Below, one piece after another: positions 36,954 through 48,078 of a stretch of 64,000 nucleotides of DNA. This DNA comes from Casuarina equisetifolia. Taxonomy: Eukaryota > Streptophyta > Magnoliopsida > Fagales > Casuarinaceae. Position numbers and translations under genes: made by a program. Under the pieces are notes generated by a model. The model ran no database searches and was not told the origin of the DNA. It was given only the letters and a program-made list of their open reading frames with translations. The stretch's first letter is position 1. The number at the start of each line of letters is the position of its first letter. The DNA lies in contig CM052356.1 of NCBI GenBank assembly GCA_028551475.1, forward strand, positions 27,245,884 to 27,309,883, written 5' to 3'.

Positions 36954-39305
36954 TCAACACAAGCCTACCCACTTCTTGAAAGCTAACGCTGCTTCTCTCT
37001 TTTTCAGTTGGGATTCTGTTTGGATTTTAGGAGCCTTGCCCTTATAAAGTGTTTTATGGTACTTCAAGAAGAGAGTTCGGTATTTGTACTTATCAACAAA
37101 CATGTCCCCTTTTTCCATCATCTCCAAGACTTCATTTGCTCGAGCGAAAAATCCACCCCTGACAAACGTATAAAGCACAGAATCCAGAAGTTCTTGATCA
37201 AACTTCATTGAGGTAGAAGAAGCAAGACTCTTCATCTCACCCCACAACTCTGTCACCTCCACATATTTTCCCCCAATAGCAGCATACCCAGTAACCATGG
37301 AATGAAAGGTCTGAGCATTTGGAAGATAACCCAGACTCCTCATCTTCTTCAGAGCCTTCTCAGCATCTTGCATTAATCTCTTCCTGCAGAAGAAGTGGAT
37401 TACATTATTCCAATCATGCACTCCACTATCAATTGTCTGCCCTTCCTTGATTTCCCGCAAGAGCATTGCCATGAGTCTTGCGTCACCACCTTCTTCACAT
37501 CCCTTTACTAACATCTCAAATTCTTGATGGCTTGCTTGCGGTATTTTAGCCATTTTCATCTCTTTGAAAAGATGTAGGGCACCTTGAGTATCTTTTTGAA
37601 GCACCCTGGATTGCATTAGTGCCTCATAAGAGCTGGAATCTAGCTGGATTCCAGCCTTACGAGCATCTCTTAAAAGTGATGCCACTTCCCCAGCTCGGTT
37701 TGCTTGGCAATATGCTTTCAAGAGAGAGGAATATACAGAAGAACCAGTTCTGACCCCAGCCAAATGCATCTCATCAAGAAGGTCGTGCGCCTGATCTAAC
37801 CTCCCAAGTGAGATACATGAATTAATAACATGAACCAAGGCTGAATCATCGTTGGAAACTGGGGAATTTTCTTTCTCTGCCTTAATAAGGAATTCAGCCA
37901 AATCCTTGGTCTTGCCAGCTTCTAGAAAAGCCTTAACTAGTTTCACATAAATTTTTTCAGTCGGTTGAAGAACTCCACGTTCGGTTGTAATCAATTCAAC
38001 TTGCAGCTGCAGCTTAGCTAACAAAGTACTTAGCATTTGCTTTGCTTCAGCCTCGACCTTTAAGAAATTTTGGTCCCTAGAAAACTCTTCATATCTAAAT
38101 TTGTTATTCTCTGAATCCTCCGATTGTATCTGACTCAAACTTTGCCTAGAGGCCACAAAAGGTAGGACCTTATTTCCACTTACAGAGGCATTATAGAGAA
38201 TACTTGCTGCTGCAAAAGAATTTCTTGCTTCTTTTGCTTTTCGCAGCATTTCCAAAACCATGTTGGATGCAGAATCTAGATCACCAAATTTTAAGTTGCA
38301 TGTGAGCAAGCAATTATAGATTTGTTGAAACTGAATATCACTTAAATTATGAACTTCATTAATGTACCTTTGAAGCTTCTTCAACTCTTCTCTTCGCCCA
38401 TTTCTCTCATATATATGTGCCATAATGATCAATAAGTTTGTGTCTGCTTTGACACCAACTCGAGGCATCATGTCCAGGAGCTGCTCTGCTTTCCTAGTTG
38501 TCTCAAACAAAAGACACCCAGCCAAAGCAATGTTGACAGCAGTAGTATTAGGTTTCATAGCAATCAAAGGTGCATTACTCCTTTTACGTGGATCCACCCT
38601 GCCATCTTGGAACAAGTAACCTATCTCAAGAATCAACTCAGCGGCAAGGTAAGCACCAGGAGCTGTTTGTGACAGGTGGGCTAAAATTGCAGACCAAGCA
38701 GTAACGGGGGGATATGCTTCCATTGCTACCAATTTTCGTAAGAGAGTTGATGCAGGAACTGGTAGTCCAGATTTGGCAAGACACAAGGAGAGATATATCA
38801 GGGGACCCTTTTCTAATAAGGTCTGTTTTCCTTCCTCAAAAACCTGCTCAACTAATCCATAGGCCTTCTCAAGCCATTGAACATCAAGGCTATCTGCAAA
38901 ACTTGATAGAAGCTTGTTCACGACAGATTTCCTGGGAAATCCTTCCAACTGCATATGCTGTTCATGTAACTTCCTTGTATCACTAAATCTACCTTCATCG
39001 ATTGCCTGTTGTATTTCAATACTTATTTTAGCTGGGTCTTGAGCCTGGACCAAAAATGTTCCTGCCATTGTTGACGAAGACCTTGGTTGAAGAGTAAATT
39101 TATTCTGTGATCCCAAGAAAACAGTTCGCGCTAACAAGGAAGTCAAAGAGGAGTTAACAAACTGACAGAAAGAACTGCCCCAGTAAGCCTGAGGTTGGCA
39201 TCTGAATACTTGAGTCACACTGCTAGTGCTGCTAGCAAGTAAAAGATACAAAGCGGAAGATGAATTTGCAGTAATCTGATGGCTAAATTTTCTTATAGAT
39301 AGCAT
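36954..39305 (-). CDS. Mitochondrial pentatricopeptide repeat protein, At1g03100-like
   Basis: A single uninterrupted coding exon of 783 residues, the usual intronless layout of plant PPR genes. PPR proteins bind organelle RNA and direct its processing, editing or translation. The first 80 residues are rich in Ser, Arg, Leu and Gln with few acids, like a mitochondrial presequence. From about residue 250 degenerate 35-residue helical repeats are visible, for example AVNIALAGCLLFETTRKAEQ, SVYSSLLKAYCQANRAGEVA, SSYEALMQSRVLQKDTQGAL and TFHSMVTGYAAIGGKYVEVT. The C-terminus FLKYHKTLYKGKAPK...KKWVGLC closely resembles what I remember of Arabidopsis At1g03100. It is a P-type protein: no E, E+ or DYW motif is present. 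The exact RNA target is unknown. Start is the first ATG (MLSIRKFSHQ); a second Met in SSTMAGTFL is less likely because it would drop the presequence. Confidence 0.92.
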   Translation of the reverse strand: MLSIRKFSHQITANSSSALYLLLASSTSSVTQVFRCQPQAYWGSSFCQFVNSSLTSLLARTVFLGSQNKFTLQPRSSSTMAGTFLVQAQDPAKISIEIQQAIDEGRFSDTRKLHEQHMQLEGFPRKSVVNKLLSSFADSLDVQWLEKAYGLVEQVFEEGKQTLLEKGPLIYLSLCLAKSGLPVPASTLLRKLVAMEAYPPVTAWSAILAHLSQTAPGAYLAAELILEIGYLFQDGRVDPRKRSNAPLIAMKPNTTAVNIALAGCLLFETTRKAEQLLDMMPRVGVKADTNLLIIMAHIYERNGRREELKKLQRYINEVHNLSDIQFQQIYNCLLTCNLKFGDLDSASNMVLEMLRKAKEARNSFAAASILYNASVSGNKVLPFVASRQSLSQIQSEDSENNKFRYEEFSRDQNFLKVEAEAKQMLSTLLAKLQLQVELITTERGVLQPTEKIYVKLVKAFLEAGKTKDLAEFLIKAEKENSPVSNDDSALVHVINSCISLGRLDQAHDLLDEMHLAGVRTGSSVYSSLLKAYCQANRAGEVASLLRDARKAGIQLDSSSYEALMQSRVLQKDTQGALHLFKEMKMAKIPQASHQEFEMLVKGCEEGGDARLMAMLLREIKEGQTIDSGVHDWNNVIHFFCRKRLMQDAEKALKKMRSLGYLPNAQTFHSMVTGYAAIGGKYVEVTELWGEMKSLASSTSMKFDQELLDSVLYTFVRGGFFARANEVLEMMEKGDMFVDKYKYRTLFLKYHKTLYKGKAPKIQTESQLKKREAALAFKKWVGLC

Positions 39306-39360
39306 TTTGTCCAGACAACAAACGTTAACAATGCTCCTGGTACTGAAAAGAGGTCAATAT

Positions 39361-40031
39361 CTGCAATATAGACAGCATGAACGAGATACAATGGAACTCC
39401 TCACAGCAGCATAGTATGAAATTTAAACAACAGTACAGGAAACTATTTCTAATAACTCATCAAGAAAATAACTGTTATTAGTAGTATTTGATGTGAATTA
39501 GGGTTAGTATCATTGGCAACTACACAAAGAAGGAAAAAGAAAAATCTAAAGGCATAAGCCGTGCCAAGTCTCTTGATGCAGATTTTAAAGCCTTTTCCTT
39601 CCTTCTTGTTTCTTTTAATTTGAGCGTCTATTTCGGAATGGACTAGCGCCCTAATTACAAAGAAGCCAATGTGCTAGAATCATTCATGCTGAACAAAGCC
39701 AATAGGCGAGCTACTCAAAAAGACGTTCGTCATCGTGAGGCGTATCTCTGAACCTTCGAATGTCACGGATTTTGATCAGGAAAGTAAACCCAAACGCATA
39801 TAAGGAAAAAAAAAATCCTTCAATTGCAGAACGGAGAGCAATTCTGTCCTGAGAACCTTAATGGGTCAAAATCAAGCATAACCAGCATATAACACAAAAA
39901 TGTAAACTTGCAACGAGTATAATAATGCATGTTGGATATTATTTCAATAAGCCAATAGTTCAATAATTATGCAGTCCATCCATCCTCGTTAAGACATTCT
40001 ATCAAACACCTAGAAATCGTGATAAACTTAC
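39361..40031 (-). other. Probable intron in the 5' UTR of the PPR gene
   Basis: On the minus strand ATGCAAGAG|GTAAGT at 40032/40031 is a strong donor, and ATATTGCAG|A at 39361/39360 a good acceptor, leaving a short leader exon 39360-39306 before the ATG. No coding sequence is implied upstream. This is splice-motif evidence only; a transcript read crossing the junction would confirm it. Confidence 0.4.
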
Positions 40032-40815
40032 CTCTTGCATGTCAGTAGGGAAACGTAGACGTGAGACAGAGAACCTAAGTAGCTGGAACGAGCAAATACA
40101 GTGTTGAAATGAGACCCATATCAGGTTTAGTTTGCTGAAGGTCGGATGAGAAGAGGCTAGCCGAAGAGCAGACTGGCTCTCAAGGAAGCAAAGGTTAGCA
40201 AAGTGAAGGAGGGAAAAAGGAGAAAGGGGTCTAGAAAACAGTTTTATACTGGGCTTTAAAATGGGCCGGAAACGGTGACAGATCGCCACGAAGAAGTTCT
40301 TCTTCCCGTTTCTCCTCGGTACCGCTGTGGCGCGACCCCTTCGTCTCTCTCCTGCACGACCCCCTCTTTTCGCCACGGTTCTCTCTTTTCTTCTATTTTG
40401 CACACGGCCATATGGCCATGAAAGTTGACCTCTCTGATCCAAATTGGACATAAAGGTTGGAATGTGTGTCTGCGAGCGCGCTTTTCCTTCCTTTCTTCTT
40501 TTGGTTAGTTGGTTTAATCTTAGGGACACAATTATTTCATGTGTATCCCAATTATCAATTTGATGGAAAATGAGTTGAAGGCGATGGATTGAAAAAATGA
40601 ATGGCATAACTTGTACAACTTGTACACTCAAAACCATTCGTACACATAATGGAAGCACATCATATACACCGGGGAAGCAAGTATCTCATCCATAGAGCTG
40701 GCATCAATGATGGAACAAATCTGTGTTACCACTAAAAAGCTAAGCAAGAGACAAACTTATACAAAAATCTGCTATTAGATAAATTACGCAAAAAGAAGAG
40801 AACAAAGTACCTCTA
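40032..40815. other. PPR 5' leader, promoter and spacer
   Basis: The leader exon and promoter of the PPR gene are expected at 40032-40450; the segment 40260-40420 is GC-richer. A 218-codon open frame on the minus strand here is basic and low in complexity and is not accepted as a gene. Nothing else is recognised up to the PPR fragment. Confidence 0.4.
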
Positions 40816-41088
40816 TCAACATGTGAGAACATACTCTAAGCAAGCTATAAGCTCAGTTTCAAAAATAGTTTCCGAAATTGAAAAGAAAAGAAAAGGAAAG
40901 ACAAAAAAGGGTAGAAAGCCCCTTTCTATCATCTCCACAAAAAATTGGCATGCCTCTCTCCATTTCTTTTTCTCACATAACCCATGAATCAACATTGTAT
41001 ACAAATCTAAATAAGAACCTTGCCCACATTCTCTCATATCATCCCATAAGTTCTTCATAATCTCCATGCGATTCAACTTCAAAAACAA
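40816..41088 (-). pseudogene. PPR gene fragment
   Basis: The minus-strand reading contains NLWDDMRECGQGSYLDLYTM and LIHGLCEKKKWREACQFFVE followed by MIERGFLP, an end-of-protein PPR repeat pattern (similar segments occur near the C-terminus of proteins such as At1g80550). The family-like continuation breaks down after GFLP, where it becomes FPFLFFSISETIFETE. No other repeats are found upstream, so this is an isolated piece of about 60 codons. It is not related to the neighbouring PPR gene beyond family membership. Confidence 0.6.
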
Positions 41089-42344
41089 GCCACCAAAATG
41101 TTATACGTGTGAATAGTGGGCATACACATTGAAATCATCTTAGTTTAACTTGTTTAAAAAATGTAAACAACTTAGTTCATTAATTACGAATTACAAAGCT
41201 ATGTCTCTTAACATTTCTAAGTTGTTAGGATTGGTGAAACAATTAAGTTAAAAGATATGATTATCATTACAATTATGAGTCTTTATGTAATTGAAAAATT
41301 AGAAAATATTTTCTAGATATAGTGGATTTTTTGGTTGTATTGGGTTAAGATTCTTATCATATTATGGAAATAGGTTTTCCTAGTAGTATTCAACTAAGAT
41401 TCCTTTATGGTTTCTCTATAAATAGGAGAAGTATAAAGAAACCTAGGGGGCAAGTTTAGAGAGTTTCCATGGGGCTAATTATTGGAGATGGCCCCTCTTG
41501 TGGATTCTAGTTGATGAGAGAATCCATGAGATACCTATTTGAGAAAAGGAAATGTATGAGAAAATCTAATGAGAAGTGATTACAGGAGACATAGGACATT
41601 ATGATGTTCTTGTTGGGTTTTATGGCTTAATAAGAAGGGGGGTTGAATTGTTAGAACCAACAATAGTATGCTATTGTTTTCGGTAAAAACTCAATTCAAT
41701 TATGTAACCAAGTCACACTAATAACACCAATATCAAGTAAACAAATTTCAACCAAATGATATTTTAAGACAACAAGTTATCTATAATGTTTCTACACTTA
41801 TGTGTCAAATGAGCTGGTCAGTTAGTATCAGATAATTGATAAAATAATAAGCAGCAATTATTAGAAGATATCCAAATAAATAATAAGCAATCAAACTAAC
41901 ACCAAGTTTACCACGGTGGTTCGGCACTCAATCCTTGAGTCCTACGTCCACCCTCTTCTCCTTCAATCAAACCGATTGAAGTCTCCTTTACTCAGCCGAA
42001 TTAGAAGAAAACGTTCTCCCTAATTCAAACAATTCCCTCTCAAGGAATTCTTGAACAATGTTACACAATATGATCAAAAGATCACAATTCAATTACAAAT
42101 CCTAAATAATATAACAAGTTGTGGGATTTTGTACCTAAAGGAGTTGTTTTGGTATGAATATAATAACTCAAAGCTCTCTCACAAAAACCCTAAATTGAAA
42201 TAAATTAGGGTTTCAAATTTCTTCCAATGTTTATGTGCAATAAATATTTTTAATGAAATCAGCACATAAACAGAGTTATACAAGATACAATTGATGATAT
42301 ATCCGAATGAAAAACTATTTAATCACAATATCATCGTAATCTTG

Positions 42345-43594
42345 TGATAACTCTATTTTTATAGAGTTATTTTACCTATTTTAGGCAATAAATAACTTTA
42401 ATAATTGTGAGAAAACATTTGAACTCCTCTTTATTTACCTAAATTTATCTTGTTTATGTAGCACAAGGAGGCAAGGAGAAAAAGAATGAACATGGAGAAC
42501 CTAATGCTTATTGTGTGGCAAAATTGTAATATCAAGATCAAGAGAGTCAAGATGGGCTTGGGCTTTGGATAATTGTATTTAAATTTTATTGTTATTGAGT
42601 TTTCTAAATAATTAGAAAACCTAATCATATTAGAGTTCAAAACCTAATTAAATTAAGAGTTCAAAACCCAATTGTTTTAGATCTTTAAAACCCAGCTCTA
42701 CTAGGTAAGGAGATAGGTCTAAACCTAAACCCTATTTAACATAAGAGAAGAGGCAAAAGAAAAGAGGAGGAGGAAATTGAGCACAACTCAAGAAAGAGGC
42801 TAAGAATTCAAGGTTTTCTTGAAGAGAAGACAAAAAGGGTGACAGACTTCTTGTTCTCGGATTCAAGATGCCTTCTTTATTTCTTATTACTATTCTTTTT
42901 CATTATTTCTTTATGTTTTAGTTTATTTTTGTTAGAGCTACGATGTAACCTAATTATGATGGTATGAATCTTATGATTGTTATGTTCTGCAAGATATTTT
43001 GTTTATGTGAAGTTACATATTACTGTGTTTAATGCTTTTAAGTGATTAGCTACCACTTGAATGATCTAATTTGCATGTTTGAGACTGACATGAGATGATA
43101 TGCAGTTGCTTCTTGTAATATGTAATCATAAATTAAATATGGATAGACATATACCATGTTATTTATGTGACTTTTGGTGTAAACTGAGAATGTTCATAGA
43201 TCCTAATGCATTTGGTTTGTTTCAATTCACATATAAAGATATAGTGAATTAATGAACTAAGTAGGTTTGCTATACCTAGACATATGATAGTAAATAAATT
43301 AGGAAGTTCTGCCATCACATAGATATTATCCCTCTTACAAGCATAAATAATCAATATTAATACCTAGTAATTATGGTGAAATCATATGCTCTAACATATT
43401 TCTTGTATTTAGTTTTCTTGGATTTAGTTAGTTAATCTATCATCTATCAATATGGTTTGTCAGATAAATTCTAAGAGTTATTCACTATTAGTAATTAGTT
43501 GGTCTAGTAATCACCAATCTCTGTGGGACGATATCTTCTTATCATTATATTACTTGTTCGACATGTTCACTTACATTTAGAATTTCACTGAACA
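42345..43594 (+). mobile_element. Solo LTR of an Athila-like Ty3 element
   Basis: The segment starts TGATAACTCTATTTTTATAG and ends ATTTCACTGAACA. It matches, with clear divergence, the reverse complement of the 1428-base LTRs at 45031 and 52694, including the stretch around TTACTTGTTCGACATGTTCA. Both flanks are TCTTG (42340-42344 and 43595-43599), a perfect 5-base target duplication. At 1250 bases it is shorter than its relatives. It sits inside the SIRE-like LTR and so is younger than it. Confidence 0.8.
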
Positions 43595-44068
43595 TCTTGT
43601 ATTTCACCGAAAGTGAATAAGTTGAATGATTAAATAGATGAGCTCAATAATCAATTCTTCACTCAAAGAGAACTTTAGATAATTGTCCATGTCAAATCCT
43701 TCTCCATAGATTAGCTCTTCTTAAATAGAAAAATTAGAACTAGGGTTTCAAACGTTCAAACCTCAGTAATGAAGCTTTCTTCCCGCTAGAACAGTGAATC
43801 AACCTTTAAATCAGCTTCACATCTTCCTTCTAAGTCACAAATCTGACCATTTTGACACCGGTCTTCTAAAAAATCCTCCCGTTGAGGATTCAGTCACCAG
43901 TAGCACCGTTCCTCCATCTCTCTCTCTCTTTCATTTCTTCAGTCGTTGTTCATAAGCTCTTAGGGCATTGCGTTCAAATAAGTGAGATGGTGTCTAAGTG
44001 AAACAATGAGTTTCATTTGACACAAGCCGGGCTCACTTATCTGATGGGTAGATAAGCAGGCCATGAAA

Positions 44069-44187
44069 TAGGCCGAGAGTAATACCAGGCCAAGAACATT
44101 AAAAGGCTGAGAATAATAGCAGGCCAAGAGCAATACCAGGTCGAGAACATTATCAGGCCGAGAATGATAGTAGGCCAAGTGTGATAT
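44069..44187. repeat. 17-bp minisatellite, seven units, inside the SIRE-like LTR
   Basis: Seven consecutive 17-base units of the type CAGGCCAAGAGCAATAC run from 44069 to 44187 with a few changes per unit and no length variation. Confidence 0.8.
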
Positions 44188-44659
44188 AATATAAGTTCTT
44201 GATAGAACTAAAGTTTGCTCCAAAAATAGAACCAAATACTTCATACCTTCATCCAAGTAAGAGCAAATATCATTTTTTCTTAATCACAATATATGACATA
44301 TTTAACTTCAATTTAGTAAGCCTTTTTCTCAAGACATTATATAATGAAATTAAATAAATCATTTCTTAAGAGCACTATATAGTAACATTATGTCAAGAAA
44401 TGTAGGACCTTGGTTACTTTATAATATTATTAATTGATATTTTAATTTGTATACCTTTTACTTCATATGGTTTTCTTTTGCACTTATTAAAAACATATTT
44501 CATGAAATATATTCATAAATATATTTTGTCATAACAAAACCCTTATTTTCCAACACTTCTGAACCTTTTCAATATGTTGTGTTTATGTGTGTACATTCTT
44601 ATATTTATGTGTTTGATCTCTATGTGGATGATGTGACTTGATTGAATTTTCCCAATAAG

Positions 44660-44672
44660 TGGTATCATAGCC
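44660..44672 (+). other. Primer binding site of the outer element (tRNA-iMet type)
   Basis: TGGTATCATAGCC lies two bases after the left LTR end and matches the plant initiator-Met primer site TGGTATCAGAGCC except at one base. This supports a copia-type identity and plus orientation. Confidence 0.65.
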
Positions 44673-45030
44673 AAGTTGGATCCCAACAAGTGGTATGGAA
44701 GACAAGCTTGGTTCAGAACAAGTTGTTCGGTGAGTGTGGAAGATTAGGATCAAAGATGATAGATCAAACATGGTGAATGCAATTGAAGAAACATATAGAT
44801 ATGTCTTGAGGTGAGATTTTCTCTTTTCCTAAATCTAGTTTGATTTTGGATGATATTGATGTAGATTAACTAGAATATGTTGTTGGAGTTGTGGATTGAG
44901 GTATGCAAAGTACATATCTATGTCTTTTTATCTAGATTTGAACATTTATAAGCCAAAGTGAAGATTTTTGTTTAAGAACATGACCGTTTGGAGATGATCT
45001 TTGAAGTTGTTGGACTGAAGATAAGGCTAT

Positions 45031-46458
45031 TGTTCGGTGAATTTTAAATACAAGTGAACATGTCGAACAAGTAATATAATGATAAGAAAAGTATCGTCCC
45101 ACGAAGATTGGTGAATACTAAACTAATTAAATACTAATGATGAATAAATCCTAAAATTTATCTAGCAAATCAAAATATTGTTGATGATGAATTAAAATTT
45201 AAAACTTTCAAAACGAAAACTCAAGACTAATTAAAATTGAATCCAAGTAAGAAAAATCAAGATGAGAAACATGTTAGAGCTTTCGATTTCACCATAACTA
45301 CTAGATATGAATTTTTATAGTTTATGCCTACAAGAATGATATTACCCATGTGATGGCGGAACTTCCTAATTTATTTACTATCCTATGTCTAGGTATAGCA
45401 AACCTATTTAGTTCATTAATTCACTATATCTCTATATGTGAATTGAAACAAACCAAATGCATTAGGATTTGTGAATATTCCTGGTTTACAATAAATCTTT
45501 CGATCATCTTATCACCAAAAGCCACACAAATAACATGGTATATGTCTATCCACATTTAATTCATGGTTATATATTATAAGAAGCAATTGCATATTATTAC
45601 CTTTCAGTCTCTAACAAGCACATCATATCATTCAAGTGGTGGCCAATCACTTAAAAGCATTAAGAATAAATAATATATAACTCACATAAATAAAATATCT
45701 TGCAAAACATAAAAACTTATGAAATTCACATCATCATAGTTAGGCTACATCTTCGCTCTAACAAAAGAAATTTAGAACATAATGAAATAACAAACCAAAG
45801 CAATAGTAGAAATTAAGCAAAACATCTTAAATAGAAAAACATGAAAGTTGTCACCACACTGTCTTCTCTTTAAGAATTCCTCACAGAATTCCTACAATTC
45901 AAGAATGATAAGAAGTAGAGGGAAGCTTTTGTGCCTCTATTTCTCTTTTTCTTTCTTGGTTTTCTCTTTCTTTTCTCACTTTTTCTCTCTTCCTTGGTTG
46001 ATTTCGGCGGCAACACACGGCTTCTTCTTCTTTTCTCTCTCTTCTCTCTCTTATTCTCCTCTACTCTTGTGCGGCGCCTTCTCCTCCCCTTTTAATTCAC
46101 GTTCCTTTGCCTTTTTATTCTATCTTGGGATGCGTGCCCTAAGATTCTCCCTTAATAATTCACTTTTTTGCCCCTTTTCCTTTATTTCCTTTCTTGTCTT
46201 TTTTTGTCCTTTTCCTCCTCTTTTGCTGCTTTACACGTTGCCTCCTCTTTTCTTCTTTTGACTTCTTTTTCTTTCCTTGTCTTCTTCACGTGCCTTTTTG
46301 TAACTTTCTCTTCCTTTATTTCTTTTGCTCTTTTGGGGTTTGCTGCATAAATAACACCAGTTTACATAAATATATCAAAGCTTAAATATTATCTTATAAA
46401 ACTTGTATTATTTATATCCTAAAATAGTCAAAATAACTCTATAAAAATAGAGTTATCA
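45031..46458 (-). repeat. 3' LTR of the Athila-like element
   Basis: On the minus strand it starts TGATAACTC and ends CACCGAACA. The terminus contains a short inverted repeat AACTCTA...TAGAGTT able to form a hairpin. Frames inside it are rich in Phe, Ser and Leu and come from a CT-rich tract at 45930-46330; they are not genes. Confidence 0.92.
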
Positions 46459-46472
46459 AAACCCCCAAACTT
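46459..46472 (-). other. Polypurine tract next to the 3' LTR
   Basis: AAGTTTGGGGGTTT on the minus strand, immediately inside the 3' LTR. Position and G-run fit the plus-strand primer of an Athila-type element. Confidence 0.6.
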
Positions 46473-48078
46473 GACATTTTGCTAGTCCTCGAGCAAAAGT
46501 AAGAGATAATAGTTTCAGACAAAACCCTTTCTTGAAATTCACTCAAAATTGCTCAACTTAACAATTCAAAGAAAAAATATAGCTTTCATGCAAACACAAC
46601 AATTGTTCATAAGATAAGATAGACTCTTAACTATGTTGACCATGTTCGTATGTGTGAGTGTGAGTCCTTATCTTTTCAACTATATGCACTCTAAATAGAT
46701 CCACATTAATATGCAATCTTTCAAAATCTTTAACCAAACCTCATAGGTTTGCTTTTCATTCCTCTCTCCACTAATGTAGGCCAATCATCTAACCAAGAAT
46801 CAATAGGACTTTTATAAGCTTGTAATGTAAGGTTGGGCTAGGGGTAAGATGAAAGTCATTTAGGCTAAATTCACCCATGAACACATTGCTTTCTAGGATC
46901 TAATTTAAGCTTTTGTCACTTCCTTTCTTTGCTTTCTTTTTTTTTTTTTTTGCAAATGATCTTTCTATCACAAATTCTCTCATTTATTTCTTCCTAAAAA
47001 TACTTGATTTCACTTGGATTTCGACACTCACAAAAGTCACAATCATGCTTGCAATCATAAAGCAAGTAGTAGGACTAGAAATGTAATCATTATAATCTTA
47101 TCTTGTTGATGACATCCAACTACTGTGCAAAAGTCAATTTCTAAACCTTTAGTTGCTTGAATTTGACAATAAGCAATAAGAGAATTCCATTCTTAGATAA
47201 ATGTTGCATTTCTTTTTTTTTTTTTTTTTTGCATTCACAAAAGCAACATATTATGCTACATAATCATTGCAATTAATATCCTTCCCATATAACATCCTTC
47301 CCTTCGACTTCTCTTTCACTCAAAATCAACATGTTCAAGGGTGCGAGACGAAAAGATAATTTATCAAAGGCTCAAAGGTATATATATGTGGGTGTCAAAA
47401 TAAAAAAAATGGATATAAATCAAGGCTCAGCGGGGTGACTGGTGATAAATAAATAAGGTTGGCTTGAAAGGCTCAAACGATCCAAAGAATGGCCTAAATC
47501 ATTTTCTCAATTAGATGCAGCCTAGGATTTCGCCTCAAGAGAAAATCAAACAAATTCTAAGATTCAGGTGAGATCTAAGAAAATCACATACTCCATATGA
47601 ATGTTCTCTAGAGATACACACAATTTAAAAAAATGAAGGACTTTTAGTGCTTAATAAATGAATCAACATAATCAGAATCACACTTAACTCACATCACAAT
47701 TGTAGGTTTGAACAGAATCTACATCTTCCTAAGAATCGCTAAGAATTCAAAACAAAGGGTTTAATCATGACATGAGAAAAATTCAATTAGATTTAGCAAG
47801 AAAAGATTTATTTTCCCACCCCCAAACTTGAATGGAGCATTGTCCTCAATGTAAAAAGAAATAAAGCAAAAATAAAGGTAAAATAGGAATGAGAAAACTC
47901 CCCTGATTGTAGGTGATAGCCATAGAAAGCTTTGAGGAGATGGTGGTGACAAAATTTTCAACAAAAGAACTAATAAAATGCTTGGGTTGCCTCCCAAGAA
48001 GCGCTTGCTTTATAGTTTTCAGCCAAACTATCTTCAATGTTGCTACTCAAGGAGGAAGAAGATCAAGGAGGAAGAAGA
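46473..48078. other. Non-coding 3' spacer of the Athila-like element
   Basis: Athila elements often carry an envelope-like ORF here. I see none: the 1.6 kb is AT-rich, with T tracts at about 46938-46953 and 47213-47231. A second copy of the polypurine motif (AAGTTTGGGGGTGGG, minus) occurs at 47815-47829, with similar flanking bases (TCCTC a short distance away), suggesting an internal duplication. Confidence 0.6.

Larger units (their letters stand above)
41611..44555 (-). mobile_element. SIRE/Maximus-like solo LTR, inserted in the left outer LTR and itself interrupted
   Basis: On the minus strand the segment starts TGTTGGAAAATAAGGG and ends TAAGCCATAAAACCCAACA, with ATTCAACCCCCCCTTCTT just before the end, a common ending of long copia LTRs. 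Flanks GTTCT (41606-41610) and CTTCT (44556-44560) form a target duplication with one change. Without the nested insertion the LTR is about 1.69 kb. The internal stretch GAGTGCCGAACCACCGTGG recurs near 58786-58804, so a second member of the family lies in the window. No internal domain remains, so this is a solo LTR. Confidence 0.6.
41223..44657 (+). repeat. Left LTR of the outer element, interrupted
   Basis: LTR sequence runs 41223-41610 and resumes 44561-44657. The junction matches the uninterrupted right LTR at GATGTTTTGAACC (55350 region). The gap is filled by the SIRE-like solo LTR. Confidence 0.7.

Noticed and set aside
40002-40658. 218-codon open frame on the minus strand upstream of the PPR gene
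   Set aside because: Basic and low-complexity, overlaps the likely 5' leader exon and promoter, contains a strong splice donor, and shows no domain.
45848-46261. 137-codon Phe/Ser-rich frame, repeated almost identically at 53511-53924
   Set aside because: Both copies lie in the CT-rich part of the two LTRs; the duplication is explained by the LTR pair.
46473-48078. Envelope-like ORF of an Athila element
   Set aside because: No open frame of useful length and no signal or membrane pattern in the spacer.
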